NCBI GenBank assembly: GCA_006503475.1
Contig: RSEH01000255.1
Location: 1 to 64,000 of the forward strand
Reading direction: 5' to 3'
From: Stentor roeselii
Lineage: Eukaryota; Ciliophora; Heterotrichea; Heterotrichida; Stentoridae
DNA length: 64,000 bases
Part shown: piece by piece, positions 10,202 to 19,713 of the stretch
Layout of the letters: the number at the start of each line of letters is the position of its first letter
Position numbering within the stretch: the stretch's first letter is position 1
The notes under the pieces: generated by a model
Seen by the model: only the letters and a program-made list of their open reading frames with translations
Databases searched by the model: none
What the model was told of the DNA's origin: nothing
Translations under genes and position numbers: made by a program

Positions 10202-11194
10202 ATGCAAGATCTTCTCATCGGGGGCAGGTTCAAACTACTGAAAAAGGTCGGTTCAGGTAGTTTCGGCGAGATCTACCGTGGGCTGGACACTGAAACAAAC
10301 GACGAAATTGCAGTAAAACTAGAAAAAGTAAACACGCGCCACCCTCAGCTTCTCTATGAAGGAAAATTGCTTCGAATCATCCAAGGAGCACCCGGGATCC
10401 CTTCAATTCACTGGACAGGTTCAGAAGGCGCTTACAATTTCATGGTCATTGAACTACTTGGGCCTAGTCTCGAAGACTTGTTCAACACTTGCAACAGAAG
10501 ACTCAACCTGAAGTCAACTTTAATGATCGCTGACCAGATGCTTAACCGAATCGAGTACTTGCATAACAAGTGCTTTCTTCATCGCGATATCAAACCTGAC
10601 AACTTCTTGATCGGTACCTCGAAACGGTCTTCGCTTATTTATTTGATTGACTTTGGACTTGCCAAGAAGTACAAAGACCCGAAAAATAACAAACATATTC
10701 CTTTTCGTGAAGGGAAAAGCTTGACTGGAACTGCGAGATATGCCTCGGTTAATACTCATGCTGGACTTGAACAGGGCAGAAGGGATGACCTTGAGTCTAT
10801 CGGGTATGTTTTGATGTACTTTTTAAGAGGGTCACTTCCTTGGCAGGGTGTTGATACCCGCAACCGTGAAGAGAAGTACAGAAGGATCTTTGAGATAAAA
10901 TCAGGCACTTCTGTTGAAGAACTTTGCAGAGGCTTTCCTAGTGAACTGGAAACTTTCCTTAATTATTGCAAGTCGCTCAAGTTTGAAGACCAGCCTGATT
11001 ATTTTTATGTGAAACGGCTTTTTAAGGACTTGTTTGTGAGACTCGGGTTTCAGTGCGACTATTTGTTTGACTGGGTCTTGCTGGAAAATGAAAAGAAAAA
11101 CAAGAATATCAGAGAAGAACGAAAGTCTGCAGTCGAAGTGAAAACCAAGGTAAAAGTGCAAGAAAAAAGGAAGAGGTCTTGTTTGATTATCTAG
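10202..11194 (+). CDS. Casein kinase 1 family Ser/Thr kinase
   Basis: This 330-residue protein is a CK1 with all catalytic motifs: the glycine loop VGSGSFGEI near 16-24, Lys39 in [13 protein letters not shown] at 127-134, DFGLAKKY from 150, and the CK1-type GTARYAS substrate loop in place of APE. Residues of about 8-290 are the kinase domain. A short basic tail ends in KKRSCLII, which fits a CaaX prenylation box (C-L-I-I). Membrane attachment is therefore likely and recalls the lipid-anchored yeast Yck kinases, which use a different signal. CK1 kinases act constitutively on primed sites in cilia, trafficking and the cell cycle. The gene follows the K+ channel gene after 3 bp on the same strand. 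Confidence 0.97.
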   Translation: MQDLLIGGRFKLLKKVGSGSFGEIYRGLDTETNDEIAVKLEKVNTRHPQLLYEGKLLRIIQGAPGIPSIHWTGSEGAYNFMVIELLGPSLEDLFNTCNRRLNLKSTLMIADQMLNRIEYLHNKCFLHRDIKPDNFLIGTSKRSSLIYLIDFGLAKKYKDPKNNKHIPFREGKSLTGTARYASVNTHAGLEQGRRDDLESIGYVLMYFLRGSLPWQGVDTRNREEKYRRIFEIKSGTSVEELCRGFPSELETFLNYCKSLKFEDQPDYFYVKRLFKDLFVRLGFQCDYLFDWVLLENEKKNKNIREERKSAVEVKTKVKVQEKRKRSCLII

Positions 11195-11287
11195 AAATTT
11201 CATACGTTTGTATGAAAAGCTAGTTTTATATAATTCTGCTAGTTTCAAGAACTCCAGAAACCTGCTTACTTAAGATCTTAATGATTC

Positions 11288-12181
11288 ATGTTAACTAGAA
11301 TAATGAAAACCTGCAAACCTTCCATAAGCAAAAGTCTAAAAACTTTAAAACTACGGAAAAAAGTCCCGGCTCAACTGTTTGACCCCAGTTCTAACAATGA
11401 CTTTATCCTTGAAACTCAAGGAAACGTGAGAGAATTTCTAAGTCCTGGGGGAAAGTTCGCTGAAGACTCGAACCCAATGCAAAACCAGATTTTAAGACAC
11501 AATATGATCGGGCCTATCTCGAATTTTCACATCAAAGTCTTGGAACCTTCTTCAACAATAACTAAAAAACTCAGTCCTTTAGCAAAAATTCAACCCCGTC
11601 AAAGTGTCCTCGTCCCAAAAGTCGACTACCAGAGCAGGTTCAACGAAGTGATGCGAAAAATCAACGAAGCACTAGAAAAGGCGAAACAAGAAGAAAAACT
11701 TCAAAAAATCGAAGATTTCGAAGAAAGTCAAAAAAAACAATCAAAAAGTGTGAATAAAAGAAAATTTTCTTTAGTTAAACTTGACTTAGAGCCTCAATTG
11801 ACTGAAATAACTGAAAAAAAGAACAAATCGACGAAATCAGTCAATCTTCAGACAGATAGTCTTTCGTGGTACATGTCTCTTCGTCAAACTGAAGAAAGTG
11901 AATACGGCGAGAGTTATTTAAGGATCGGTCCAGAGATCAACGGTCTCTACACAAAGATAAAAAAGCCAAACCCCACCTTTCGGACTCCTCGAGAAGTATT
12001 AACTGAAAAGTTTGACGATTTAGTTGTAATCGGTGAAAACAAGCTAAACTTAGAAATTCAAGCAGTTTCTAAAGTCGGCGCTGAATACTTGAAACCTGAA
12101 CTACTTTCACTTACTTCAGGAGTACCAGATGAAGTCATTGCCTGGAACTACCCGGAACTTGAAGATAGAGTAATTAGATAA
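11288..12181 (+). CDS. Hypothetical protein
   Basis: This encodes 297 residues with no recognised domain. The N-terminal half is basic and polar with short motifs such as LSPGGKF, and residues of about 110-150 form a charged helix rich in Lys, Glu and Gln. The C-terminal third (SWYMSLRQTEESEYG, then TFRTPREVL and PDEVIAWNYPELE) looks folded and conserved in style. There is no signal peptide or membrane segment. A second ATG lies five codons in. The stop codon overlaps the oligo-T terminator of the opposing tRNA gene. Confidence 0.75.
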   Translation: MLTRIMKTCKPSISKSLKTLKLRKKVPAQLFDPSSNNDFILETQGNVREFLSPGGKFAEDSNPMQNQILRHNMIGPISNFHIKVLEPSSTITKKLSPLAKIQPRQSVLVPKVDYQSRFNEVMRKINEALEKAKQEEKLQKIEDFEESQKKQSKSVNKRKFSLVKLDLEPQLTEITEKKNKSTKSVNLQTDSLSWYMSLRQTEESEYGESYLRIGPEINGLYTKIKKPNPTFRTPREVLTEKFDDLVVIGENKLNLEIQAVSKVGAEYLKPELLSLTSGVPDEVIAWNYPELEDRVIR

Positions 12182-12184
12182 AAA
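12180..12184 (-). terminator. Pol III T5 terminator of tRNA-Leu
   Basis: On the minus strand the tRNA 3' end is followed by one C and then TTTTT, the usual Pol III stop signal. The same bases form part of the TAA stop codon of the gene on the plus strand ending at 12181. Confidence 0.7.
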
Positions 12185-12185
12185 G

Positions 12186-12269
12186 TGCATACAGTGAGAT
12201 TTGAACTCACGCGGAAATTAATCCAGTAGATCTTGAGTCTATCGCCTTAGACCACTCGGCCATGTATGC
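12186..12269 (-). tRNA. tRNA-Leu (anticodon CAA)
   Basis: Read on the minus strand, an 84-nt tRNA folds with a seven-pair acceptor stem (GCATACA with TGTATGC, discriminator A), a D-arm containing GCCGAGTGG (A box), an anticodon arm TAGA-CTCAAGA-TCTA giving anticodon CAA, a long class II variable arm typical of tRNA-Leu, and a T-arm with GAGTTCAAATC (B box). No intron is present in the anticodon loop. It decodes UUG. A T5 terminator follows. Confidence 0.95.
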
Positions 12270-12375
12270 TTTGGAGTTCTGAGAGTAAATCGTTTAAATA
12301 TGTCATCAGTTAAAATTTACTTGCTACTGATTTCATTGAAAAGCTTTATATTGGATTTAACTCTATTTAACCATC

Positions 12376-13119
12376 TTACATTAAAAAACACTTGCAAGAG
12401 TCACTTGGATAGCTCGGCAATGACTTGGCACTCATCCGATCAGCGGATGAAGCTCGAGAGACAACTGAAGAAGTTGATTGTTTTCGAAACTGTTTTTTTA
12501 CAGTCAAAAGACATTTTTGACAGCAAAAGTTTTTAATTTTTGAGAAAGGAAGTGAAAGTTTAGAATTAACTAAAACACTTTCACATAACTTCTCAATTCG
12601 AAGAAGGTCTATTTCTAGAGAATTTTTTTCATTGTTGAGCTTTTCCATGACTTCCAGGGTGTTTTTTAGTTCTTTTTCCTTGAGTGAAAGGCACTGACTC
12701 AATTCTAGCTTGGCTTTAGCCAAGCTATTCCCTGCAAGTTCCAATGAGTTATTAGAAGAAACTGTGATTTCCAATCGTTCTTCCATGGTTTTCATGAAAT
12801 CTTTATGACAGACTTTAATGAAATTAAGTTGACATCGAAGAGTTTTGATGGAATTTTCCTTTTTTTCAAGTTTTTGCTTGCTGGAGAACTTGCAAGTTTT
12901 TAAAGATCTGAGTTCTTTAGCTAATGTGAGAGGATTTTCTGAATACTCTTGAAGAACTTTCTTCTTGATGACCTTAACGAAGCACTTTCGACAGACTTTT
13001 ACATGTTTCGGGCCTTGTTTCGAGTGTTTTGAACAGAAAGACTTGCTGCAATAAGCGCAACTTGAGATTTCTTTTGCGAATAGCAAAGGTTTTTCACAGT
13101 CCGAACAGACTCTTTCCAT
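12376..13119 (-). CDS. FYVE/RING-like zinc-finger coiled-coil protein with CaaX end
   Basis: This 247-residue protein opens with paired cysteines: CSDCEKP at residues 5-11, CAYCSKSFCSKHS at about 21-33, and CRKC near 43-46. The spacing suggests a two-zinc FYVE- or RING-like finger, but the FYVE phosphoinositide-binding motif RRHHCR is absent. The middle (about 60-190) is coiled coil. Another pair, CCQKC, occurs near 200. The C-terminus is SDSCKCFLM, a good farnesyl CaaX box (C-F-L-M). The protein is probably membrane-anchored at its tail. It starts 7 bp after the stop of the upstream coiled-coil gene, in an AATAAATGG context. Confidence 0.8.
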   Translation of the reverse strand: MERVCSDCEKPLLFAKEISSCAYCSKSFCSKHSKQGPKHVKVCRKCFVKVIKKKVLQEYSENPLTLAKELRSLKTCKFSSKQKLEKKENSIKTLRCQLNFIKVCHKDFMKTMEERLEITVSSNNSLELAGNSLAKAKLELSQCLSLKEKELKNTLEVMEKLNNEKNSLEIDLLRIEKLCESVLVNSKLSLPFSKIKNFCCQKCLLTVKKQFRKQSTSSVVSRASSADRMSAKSLPSYPSDSCKCFLM

Positions 13120-13126
13120 TTATTTT

Positions 13127-13915
13127 TTAATGATACAGACTTTTAATGCTCGGCTTGTATAAAAAGTTAGCATCAGCGAAACTTGGCTCGGATTCTTTCT
13201 TATCAAGAGTCATTTGCAGGAGTCTTTCTTGCTGAGTCGTTTTCAAGATTTTCATTTGAAGACAAATTTTATCTGAATTAAGTTTTTCTACCGTTGTTTC
13301 CAGTTCTTTCAATAGAGATTTGAATTTATTTTCATTTGACTTGATCATTGTTCGAAGGTTTTGCTCGAGTTTTGATAGTTTTTCAGTTTGACTTTCAGGT
13401 CCTGTATCTTCACTTTCTTTTCCTGCAGATTTTCTTGAGTTTTCTTTTTCTTTTTGGACTTTTTGAAGGTCTTTTATTGTTTGCAAGTTTTTCTCGTGAG
13501 CTGCTTCGAGTTCAGCGACTCTTTTTTTAAGTCCGATGACTTCGGGGTTGATGATTGACTCTTCAGAAGATTCTTTTTGTTTCAGTCTTGAGCGAATGGC
13601 TTCGTTTTCAATTTTAATTGACTTGATTTTTAGTTCCAGGGATTTTTTTTGTTCTTCTAGGTCGGAAAGGTTTTTGGATGCAGGACCGGATAAGGATTCT
13701 TTTTCTTTTTTTAAGATTTCTAGGGCGTTTTGAAGGGTTTTCAGAGATTCTTGAAGAGCTTGGTGCTTTTTTGGGAAGAGCTTTGGGTTAAAATGGGCTG
13801 ATTTTCGAGAAACGTCGGCTAAACGGACCTTGTAAAATTCGTAGCGGTCTTTTAGCTTGTGGTTCATTTCTTCTAACATCCCGATTTCAGAAGAGTGGTT
13901 TCTTTGATTGAACAT
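13127..13915 (-). CDS. Coiled-coil protein, paralogue A
   Basis: This 262-residue protein is largely coiled coil (about residues 10-235) with a conserved tail: CLQMKILKTTQQERLLQMT, then FADANFLYKPSIKSLYH at the end. It is clearly homologous along its length to the product of the gene at 35572-36381, which ends FNDANFLYRPTLKGLYH. The conserved tail rather than the coil probably carries the specific function, perhaps a docking motif; this is inference. Unlike its paralogue it has no intron near the start. No named family was recognised. Confidence 0.88.
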   Translation of the reverse strand: MFNQRNHSSEIGMLEEMNHKLKDRYEFYKVRLADVSRKSAHFNPKLFPKKHQALQESLKTLQNALEILKKEKESLSGPASKNLSDLEEQKKSLELKIKSIKIENEAIRSRLKQKESSEESIINPEVIGLKKRVAELEAAHEKNLQTIKDLQKVQKEKENSRKSAGKESEDTGPESQTEKLSKLEQNLRTMIKSNENKFKSLLKELETTVEKLNSDKICLQMKILKTTQQERLLQMTLDKKESEPSFADANFLYKPSIKSLYH

Positions 13916-13992
13916 GAGAGTTGTTATGTTTAATGGAATAACTTGAAATATTGAGGAAGTTATTTTAATAAAACCATTGATATTATACTAAT

Positions 13993-16074
13993 TTATACTT
14001 TACACCTCCTAATCGGCTTAGAAATCCATTCATTTATCATCAAACAAAGCTCTTCTCTCAAGCAAGGTTTAGCAAGATGGTCACTCATCCCAACCTTGAG
14101 ATACCTGAATTTATCATTTCCTAAGTCATAAGCCGAGTAAGCAATAATATAAGGAAGGGAGTAAATGGCTTTCTCTTTAAACAAATCATTTAAAATCTGC
14201 GAAGTTTCCCATCCATCAAGTTCAGGCATCTGACAATCCATGAAGATAATTCGATACCCTCTCTTTTCTTGATTCATCAGTTGCACAAGTTGAATAGCAT
14301 CTTTTCCTGAATTAGCTGAATGGACAGTAAACTTCTTTTTATGATAATTCGGACATTTACAGTGCTCTTCAAGACTCATCACCATTCTTTTCAGTATCTC
14401 GCAGTTGATGTCCATGTCATCCACGACGAGAATATCAATAAAATCAGTGATAACCGACCCCATCTCCACATCTGAAGACTCAAAATGATCCTCAACTAAA
14501 GCTCCATCGATATGAAACTCAGTTTTCACCTCAAAATCAATACAAACTTCATTTTTCTCAAGAAAATGACTGACTTTCAGCGGGTTTCCAATTAATTTCG
14601 CAGCAATTTCTTGTGTGATTCTGAATTTTATTGTATTAAATGCGGAACTGATAAGTTTTAAAGAGTTGCTGGAAGTTGCTTTGAACTGAAAGAGAAGACT
14701 TTCAGTGTTTTTTTCCAGGTTTAAAGAAATAGTCCCTGAAGGGCAAGAGTTATAAAGTGCGTAAAAGACACTGATCAAGACCTGCCGCAACTTGGCCTTG
14801 TCGGAGTAGACGAGTTTAGACACTGAAGAGGAAATATGAAAGTCACAGTTTCTTTGAAAGGCGTGCTTTAGCCACTTCGAGCATTCTTTAAGCAAGCCGC
14901 TGATGTCGAAAAAGGTCGGGTTGATGATCATAAGGTCAGAGTTCAAGTTGGAATAGTCGATGATGTCTTGGATGAAGCTAAGCAGCACACAAGACGTGAA
15001 GTAACTTCTCTTTAAACCTAACTTTAAAGGCCCTTTCACGCCTTCTGCCTCAATCACTGAACGCTGCTCGTTGATGATGCTGTTCAGAGGAGTCTTCAAG
15101 TCATGAGACATTTCCTGCAACATTGACGCAAGGCCTAGTTCATCCTCGTGTTGCCAGTTTAATATTCGGTTAAATGTCAGAATTGCGAACTTCTCACCTT
15201 CGAAAAGTCCTTTCGTTCCATTACAAGTCACTTTCATTTCTTTTACTAGGAATTTTCCTACATGCAACTGAGTTTTCGAAGAACTGATGAAATCTTTCAG
15301 GTCTTTTAAGTAGTTTTTTTCTTTCTGGTATATTTCGAGGAAGTCTTGAGTGGTGAACAGGTCGTCATAGGCTTTGTTTCTGAATTTCACTGAAAGGTTT
15401 TTGTCAAGGACCAGGATGCCGTATGAGATTTCTTGGAGAATGAATTTGAAGTAGTTTAGTTGACTTTCGAGGGAAACTTTGCTTTGGATTTCTTGAGTGG
15501 TTCGCTTGTCTAGAGTGTAGGATAGGAAGATTTGGGATATTATTAGACCGATAAAGGCACTTGAAACTTCGAGAGGCTCTGGGGTTGATGGAGACCACTT
15601 TTTGCCTGTTAGGAAAAACCATGCTGAGGTCCTGGCAATGATGATAAAGTATCCCAGAGGCTGGGAATAATAGTTGAAGATGCAGCTTTGGATGAATAGT
15701 TGATGACCGATCATTATGAAGACATAAGAATGCTCTGGAAAGCGATTGTAAGCTACATCAAAACAAACTGCATCAGTTGCTAATGAAAGAAACATCGCAG
15801 TGTTATATCCTAAAACTTCTTTTTGCAATAAGTGAATCATCAAGCTACTTAAAATCATCATGATTATTCCATGGAGCATTGTCTCATTCACTTCAGCAAA
15901 AAGATAAGAACAGGCTTGACAAAATATATTTATAAACCAAATCAATTTCATAAAGCTTATCGTAAAGCTAATAGTTTCTCTGCGTTTTTGAAGTCTGGTT
16001 ATAACATCGAGTTTCATTTTTATGGGTGGGTAAATTCTTATAAAAGTTAAACAAACGAAAAAATATAAAAACAT
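13993..16074 (-). CDS. Hybrid histidine kinase with receiver domain
   Basis: About 693 residues from ATG 16074; an in-frame ATG at 16018 (MKLDVITRL) is an alternative start. About six membrane helices fill residues of roughly 30-200. A PAS-like region follows (ISYGILVLDKNLSVKFRNKAYDDLF). The H-box is intact (EMSHDLKTPLNS), so phosphoacceptor His is present. The ATP-binding domain is weak: the usual N-box asparagine region reads QVLISVFYALYNS and no DxGxG motif is visible. The C-terminal receiver is intact, with acidic pair VVDD, phosphoacceptor Asp in FMDCQMPELDG, and Lys in HLAKPC. This suggests a phosphorelay protein whose own kinase activity may be lost, perhaps phosphorylated in trans within dimers. 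Multi-span hybrid kinases are common in ciliates. Confidence 0.92.
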   Translation of the reverse strand: MFLYFFVCLTFIRIYPPIKMKLDVITRLQKRRETISFTISFMKLIWFINIFCQACSYLFAEVNETMLHGIIMMILSSLMIHLLQKEVLGYNTAMFLSLATDAVCFDVAYNRFPEHSYVFIMIGHQLFIQSCIFNYYSQPLGYFIIIARTSAWFFLTGKKWSPSTPEPLEVSSAFIGLIISQIFLSYTLDKRTTQEIQSKVSLESQLNYFKFILQEISYGILVLDKNLSVKFRNKAYDDLFTTQDFLEIYQKEKNYLKDLKDFISSSKTQLHVGKFLVKEMKVTCNGTKGLFEGEKFAILTFNRILNWQHEDELGLASMLQEMSHDLKTPLNSIINEQRSVIEAEGVKGPLKLGLKRSYFTSCVLLSFIQDIIDYSNLNSDLMIINPTFFDISGLLKECSKWLKHAFQRNCDFHISSSVSKLVYSDKAKLRQVLISVFYALYNSCPSGTISLNLEKNTESLLFQFKATSSNSLKLISSAFNTIKFRITQEIAAKLIGNPLKVSHFLEKNEVCIDFEVKTEFHIDGALVEDHFESSDVEMGSVITDFIDILVVDDMDINCEILKRMVMSLEEHCKCPNYHKKKFTVHSANSGKDAIQLVQLMNQEKRGYRIIFMDCQMPELDGWETSQILNDLFKEKAIYSLPYIIAYSAYDLGNDKFRYLKVGMSDHLAKPCLREELCLMINEWISKPIRRCKV

Positions 16075-16252
16075 CAAAAAATTCTCTTAAAATCTTTCCC
16101 TAAATTTTCCTCACTATCAAAGATCACTCATAACCATTGTCCAAAACCCTCCCAACCCATAAAAAATCTCCAAATCAAAAAAAATCAATCCAACCTTCCC
16201 CAAACACCCAAAACCCTCTGAAATTACAGTCATACGCTCATACCTCCGATAA

Positions 16253-17854
16253 ATGTCAGAAATAGTAGTGCGAATCTATTCCAAATCAGGGCGTTCTCGT
16301 CTTTCAATCGACGCGAACGCGACTCTAGACGCATTAAAGCAGCAAGTAAGCGAAATCTAGATTCACACTCATCTTCGCGTGCCGATGGACAGCATGGTGC
16401 TTCAATACGAGACCAAAAAGCGAGTGATGGGAAAGCCATCGAACAAACTAAAAGAGCTTCAGATCTCCAACGGGACGATTCTTTACCTGGACAACGAAGC
16501 CGACATCCCCATCATCGAAGCAGGGCCGCCTCCAGGCCCGATGCCTCTTCCTGAGCTGGCTCCTCAGAAGTCAGTGGAAGAGCAACAACAGAAGGCGAAG
16601 GAAGAGTTCATTCGAAAGTGCTCTCATGGCGCAGGAACTCGTTGTGTTAACTGCTTTGCTAACGAAAAGAAAGATAAAGAAGATAGTAAAAAAAGTGAAG
16701 ATACTACTTGGATGTGTCGGCATGGACCAGAAGCGAAATGTGTCAATTGTGTCAAGGATAAGTTTGTTGAAGGGATTAAACATGAAAGCTTTGATCATTA
16801 TATGGCAACTCGCATGGCTAAGTGTCAGCATAATTTTGATGCTAGATGTGCAAACTGCCTGCCTCCAGCGGAAATGAGTTATAAGTTGAAACAGTGTAAT
16901 AAACATCCACCCTGGCCTGCTGGGATTTGTAATAGTTGTATGCCGGCCACAGCTGTGTTGTCTCGACAGTCATATCGTCATATTGACTACGTAGAACTAA
17001 TGAACGTTCGCGAAATCACTGAATTCGTGAAGCACTGGCAAGGTTCTCACTCGCTCGAGCAACGAGGAGGTTTTCTCTACGGTTACTACGCCCAAGACCC
17101 AAACTACCCAGACGGTATCCGTGCCGTAGTAGAGTCAATATACGAGCCAATTCAAACAGGTGACATGAACGGTTTCCACTTCATCGACGAGCCTCTTTCC
17201 TTTTACCCAGACATGATCGCAGTTGAGCTGACTTTAGAGAAAATCGGTTGGATTTTCACATCAATAAACCACGACGCCTTTTTGAGTTCTTTCGAGATCA
17301 GAAACGCAGCAAAGTACCAAGAGCAGTTCTTTTCAGTCCACCCAACAGGCTATAAAGTGTCAAAGTTCGTCACAGTAGTCTTAAAACCAACAGACGACGG
17401 AAACGCCATGCCCGAGGCTTACATGGTCAGCGACCAGGCCCAAGCCCTTGAGCGAGACAGCCTCTTCGGCGAGTCTGAAAGTCGAAGACGATTAGTAAAG
17501 CGCCGTGCAAAGGACGGTGAACTTCTTCCTACAATCATGTGTGAGAATAAAGCCGCTGAAGAATTCCAACCCGAATGGTTCATCGTCAGTCTCGGCTGCG
17601 GAATGCCGAAGAAAAGTTTAACAATCTTAGAACACTCCGACTTTCCACCTTGGAACCGGCGTAATTCAAGTAGAAACGACGTGAAAACGACTTTAAACAA
17701 GCGAAAAAACGAGCCGAGTTTTAAAAGATTCAGTGATTTTCATTTACTAGTCGCAATCGCACATTTAGTAGACATCGACACAGCCTGTGCAATAGCAAAG
17801 TGCGTGACTGAGCAACGTGAAGTACCTCGAGAGATTTTAGAACTGCTGAATTGA
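16253..17854 (+). CDS. NPL4: NPL4, ubiquitin adaptor of p97/Cdc48
   Basis: The coding sequence is two exons joined across a 15-nt intron (16346-16360), giving 528 residues. The N-terminal 85 or so form the ubiquitin-like UBX-type fold that binds Cdc48/p97 (MSEIVVRIYSKSGRSRLSID). Next come zinc-binding repeats CSHGAGTRCVNC, CRHGPEAKCVNC, CQHNFDARCANC and HPPWPAGICNSC. The last matches the WPNGIC motif of zf-NPL4; the first looks like an additional copy. The rest is the MPN-like NPL4 domain (MNVREITEFVKHWQ, RGGFLYGYYAQDPNYPDGI). NPL4 with UFD1 delivers ubiquitinated proteins to p97 for unfolding. The gene is tail to tail with the protease gene, 11 bp between stops. Confidence 0.97.
16346..16360 (+). 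other. 15-nt intron in NPL4
   Basis: GTAAGCGAAATCTAG lies in phase 0 and would add an in-frame TAG. Removing it joins ALKQQ to IHTHLRVPMDS, as expected for the UBX-like fold. Confidence 0.95.
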
Positions 17855-17865
17855 TAGCTAACTAG

Positions 17866-18897
17866 TTAGAGTATTGGGTACACCCCGTAAAGCTGTACTC
17901 CGCAAGTCCCTGCTCCTGGAGTGATTGATAAGCGGATGTAGCCGTCTTCGCCCCAGCCTGTTCCCCAGGAGTTCTTGATGGTGAAGAAGCCTTCGTTCAT
18001 GTCGTAGCCGACTGCCAGGACGCCGTGGTTGAGATCTGTGCTGCACATGTCCTCAGGCCAAACTCCTGAACCGTAGAAGCTCCAGGTGGATGCGTCGACT
18101 GCCACTGAGACTGGCTGACTGTGAATCGCACTTGCCAAAGCATTGAAGTCGTTTTCTTGGACCACGCCGTAACCTTGAAGTTTGGTGACGGGTCCCCAGG
18201 TCTTCAACCAATGACATCTCTGGTCATGGGCTTTGTAGGGATATTGACTGCCTGATACTATTCCTTTCGCCATCACGTAATCGAATGCCAAGTGCATCAG
18301 TCCTCCGTCACATCCCATGTTTCCATAAGCTTTTGAACAGTCTACTAGTTGCTGCTCACTTAGAAGTACCGGCTTGTTGTACTTTATGTGATAAGCACTT
18401 TCAATCGCTCCTGTCGCTGAAAAAGCCCAGCAACTTCCACAGTATCCCTGGTCTTTCACACCTGTGACTTTTCCTTCATTTCGCCAGTCTTTTGTAGCTT
18501 CGAACATCTGGTGGACTTTTTGATTCGAGGCTAAAAGGTTGTCGTGAAGTTTGGCTCCGAGGTACTTGGCTTTGAACTCTTCACTGGAAAGATCTGCGAA
18601 TTTATTGACGACTAAAGTGAAGCCTTTGTTAAGTGAGTTCATTTTCCTGATAAAAGCTGTGTTTTCTCGGAAGATCTTAAACCTTTCGGAGTATTCTTGG
18701 TCGGTGTAGTCTCTGTTGTGGGTGTTCATGAATGAGTGGAACTCTGCCTGTTCAAGTCGGTATAAGTCTATCAATGGAGACTCAGTAGACGAGAAGTTAT
18801 AACCTGCGACTCCTAAGACTAAAACAGCGGCGACGATAACGACTAAAGCTTTCCCTGATTTCTGACGAGAGGGTTCGTTTGCAACAAGTCTTTCCAT
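17866..18897 (-). CDS. Cathepsin L-like papain-family cysteine protease
   Basis: This 343-residue protein is a C1A protease precursor. A hydrophobic segment at about 17-32 preceded by a basic N-terminus acts as signal or signal anchor. The propeptide has the ERFNIN pattern (ERFKIFRENTAFIRKMN), typical of cathepsin L rather than B. The mature domain begins near residue 137 (DWRNEGKVTGVKDQG). The catalytic residues are Cys156 (GYCGSCWAF), His291 (LNHGVLAVGY) and Asn309 (IKNSWGTGWGEDGY), with the oxyanion Gln at 150. It should be active in lysosomes or phagosomes for food digestion. The start is in an AATAAATGG context. Confidence 0.97.
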   Translation of the reverse strand: MERLVANEPSRQKSGKALVVIVAAVLVLGVAGYNFSSTESPLIDLYRLEQAEFHSFMNTHNRDYTDQEYSERFKIFRENTAFIRKMNSLNKGFTLVVNKFADLSSEEFKAKYLGAKLHDNLLASNQKVHQMFEATKDWRNEGKVTGVKDQGYCGSCWAFSATGAIESAYHIKYNKPVLLSEQQLVDCSKAYGNMGCDGGLMHLAFDYVMAKGIVSGSQYPYKAHDQRCHWLKTWGPVTKLQGYGVVQENDFNALASAIHSQPVSVAVDASTWSFYGSGVWPEDMCSTDLNHGVLAVGYDMNEGFFTIKNSWGTGWGEDGYIRLSITPGAGTCGVQLYGVYPIL

Positions 18898-18935
18898 TTA
18901 TTTCAACAGAATGGCCGAAAAGCTTTCTAAACTAC

Positions 18936-19700
18936 TTAAAACATGCAAGACTCATAAGTAGGAATCATGTACTTGATGTTGATATAAGCGTCTTCCCCTC
19001 CATGCATTTCCATCATTTCTAAAGTTTGGTGAATAAGTTCACAGATATCAGTTCCTTTGTACTGTCCGTAGTCCATCTGATCCCCAATGTTTGACCTTTT
19101 GTTCTTAAACATGTTAAAAATCGGAAGAATCTGGCGATAATAAGGAACAAGAGCCTCACCAATAGACCCTCCACACTGAATCAATTTCTGAAGTTTTCTA
19201 ATAGTGACAACAACTACCTCAGCAATCTTCGTGCTAAGTGCGAGCTTTATAGGAATTATCAGCTGTGGAAGAACAGGCAGTACTTTATGAGGACATTTTT
19301 CAAGTAAGTCATCAATCGACTTCTCAGCTAAAAACTTGTAAGGCTCCTTCACTTCTCTTAGCCCTTCAAAAAACATTGGAAGGTAATGATGCAAGTCTAG
19401 CATATCCGGGTCAACTTTCCAAACAATTCTTCGATTTGCTCCTGAGAAGTTCACTACAACTGGCAAGTCTCCTCTTTCGTAAAACTTTCGGAAGTTCGTT
19501 GCAGGAATGTCTGAAACTCTGACTTTTTGTTACTTTTGTGATTTAAAAACTCGTGAAGAAGGAGCCACTGAGAGCTTTTGAGAAGGCTTCGGAGCGATTG
19601 ATGATGTTGAACCTCCCACGCCTTTCGCTATCAAGGGCATCGGCTTTGAACGGCCGACGACTGAGTTAGGACGAAGACCGGTGAACAAGTTTCGGCTCAT
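18936..19700 (-). CDS. PACRG: PACRG, axonemal inner-junction protein
   Basis: Two exons joined across a 15-nt intron (19519-19533) give 249 residues. Recognition is firm: TNFRKFYERGDLP, HHYLPMFFEGLRE, HKVLPVLPQLIIPIKLAL, LVPYYRQILPIFNMFKN, and the end AYINIKYMIPTYESCMF all match Parkin co-regulated gene protein. PACRG with FAP20 forms the inner junction between A and B tubules of doublet microtubules, so it belongs in cilia. The N-terminal 60 residues or so are basic and Ser/Pro-rich, as in other PACRG proteins. The ATG lies 13 bp after the upstream ankyrin-gene stop, in TAATAATAAATG. Confidence 0.97.
19519..19533 (-). other. 15-nt intron in PACRG
   Basis: GTAACAAAAAGTCAG (minus strand) lies in phase 2 and would bring in a TAA stop. 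Removing it restores the conserved FRKFYERGD region in frame. Confidence 0.93.
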
Positions 19701-19713
19701 TTATTATTATTTA

